In this document: positions 5,363-5,635 of the stretch, piece by piece
How positions within the stretch are numbered: position 1 is the first letter of the stretch
How the letters are laid out: each line of letters starts with the position of its first letter
Assembly: GCA_013816325.1 (NCBI GenBank)
Contig: JACDEP010000141.1
Span: 1-5,635 of the forward strand
DNA from: Methylotenera sp.
Lineage (GTDB): Bacteria; Pseudomonadota; Gammaproteobacteria; Burkholderiales; Methylophilaceae
Direction of reading: 5' to 3'
Length of the DNA: 5,635 bases
Translations under genes and position numbers: made by a program
Notes under the pieces: model-generated
Database searches by the model: none
The model's input: the letters and a program-made list of their open reading frames with translations, nothing else
What the model was told of the DNA's origin: nothing

Positions 5363-5635
5363 GTGTTTCGTCCCATGAGATTGATTAGTTTAACGCTTGT
5401 TTCCATTTCTTTATCCGTTTCAATTTACGCCCAAGAAGTTTTTGCAGCTGCAAAAGTTAGCCCGCCTAAGCTCATACAGGCAAATTATGAAGTGACCAAG
5501 AATGGCCAGCCTTTTGCCACGATGAAAGAGCAGTTTACGGTGACAGGTAACACTTACACGATTGAAAGCGTAAGTAAAGGTGTAGGTGTATATGCGCTGT
5601 TCGGTGAGCGTAAACTTACCAGTACCGGCGAGATC
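5363..5635 (+). CDS. DUF3108-type exported protein, N-terminal part, 3' end outside window
   Basis: The 91 visible codons run from GTG at 5363 to the window edge without a stop. The product begins MFRPMRLISLTLV, has a positively charged n-region, a hydrophobic core at about 7-22, and a plausible signal-peptidase site after IYA (23) or VFA (28), so it is predicted to be exported to the periplasm. The mature part reads ANYEVTKNGQPFATMKEQF, then a block ending GVGVYALFGERKLTSTGEI. The pattern of a YEV...NG start followed by YALxGERKLTSxGEI resembles, as I recall it, the DUF3108 family of proteobacterial periplasmic proteins of unknown function. It would be about a third of a typical member. It follows purM by 79 bp on the same strand and has its own strong ribosome site. 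It may be co-transcribed with purM, since no terminator lies between. No function can be assigned. Confidence 0.78.
   Translation, partial: MFRPMRLISLTLVSISLSVSIYAQEVFAAAKVSPPKLIQANYEVTKNGQPFATMKEQFTVTGNTYTIESVSKGVGVYALFGERKLTSTGEI

Noticed and set aside
1..5635. Defence system, mobile element, phage remnant, CRISPR array or tRNA-linked integration
   Set aside because: All genes are recognisable chromosomal families with uniform composition and tight spacing, and no terminal repeats, transposase, repeat arrays or tRNA-like structures were seen.

Overview
This window looks like ordinary chromosomal housekeeping DNA from a betaproteobacterium. The moderate GC content, the wording of the proteins (for example PurM with SYRDAGVDIEAGDAL and Hda starting MKQLLLDI), and the head-to-head arrangement of an hda/AI-2E-permease pair with purM all fit that class. 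The Methylophilaceae (Methylotenera or Methylophilus-like) are my best guess. The lineage is inferred from memory of these families, not from a database search. LAYOUT: (1) Positions 1-766, + strand, hold the C-terminal half of AhpF, the flavoprotein that reduces the peroxidase AhpC. Its start lies upstream of the window. (2) Positions 780-815 form a perfect 16-bp hairpin with A and T tracts. It lies between two convergent genes and very probably terminates transcription from both sides. (3) Positions 832-4151, - strand, form a compact three-gene cluster transcribed from right to left: an AI-2E/PerM-family membrane permease, hda (the DnaA-inactivating AAA+ protein), and a large FAD-dependent dehydrogenase of unknown substrate. 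The gaps are 6 and 11 bp, so the genes are probably one operon. (4) Positions 4152-4209 are a short AT-rich divergent promoter region. (5) Positions 4210-5283, + strand, encode purM, the AIR synthetase of purine biosynthesis. (6) From 5363 to the window edge, + strand, lies the start of an exported DUF3108-type protein with a signal peptide. HOW THEY FIT TOGETHER: no single pathway joins these genes. AhpF serves peroxide defence, PurM serves purine synthesis, and Hda limits re-initiation of replication. The permease and the FAD protein have no established substrate. About 98 percent of the window is coding or explained intergenic signal. I see no mobile element, tRNA, rRNA, CRISPR array, phage gene or new defence-like system. 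The points worth a second look are small: an inverted repeat covering the permease/hda junction, an unusually short Hda core, the lack of purN directly after purM, the ambiguous purM start, and an unexplained FAD enzyme placed in the hda operon.
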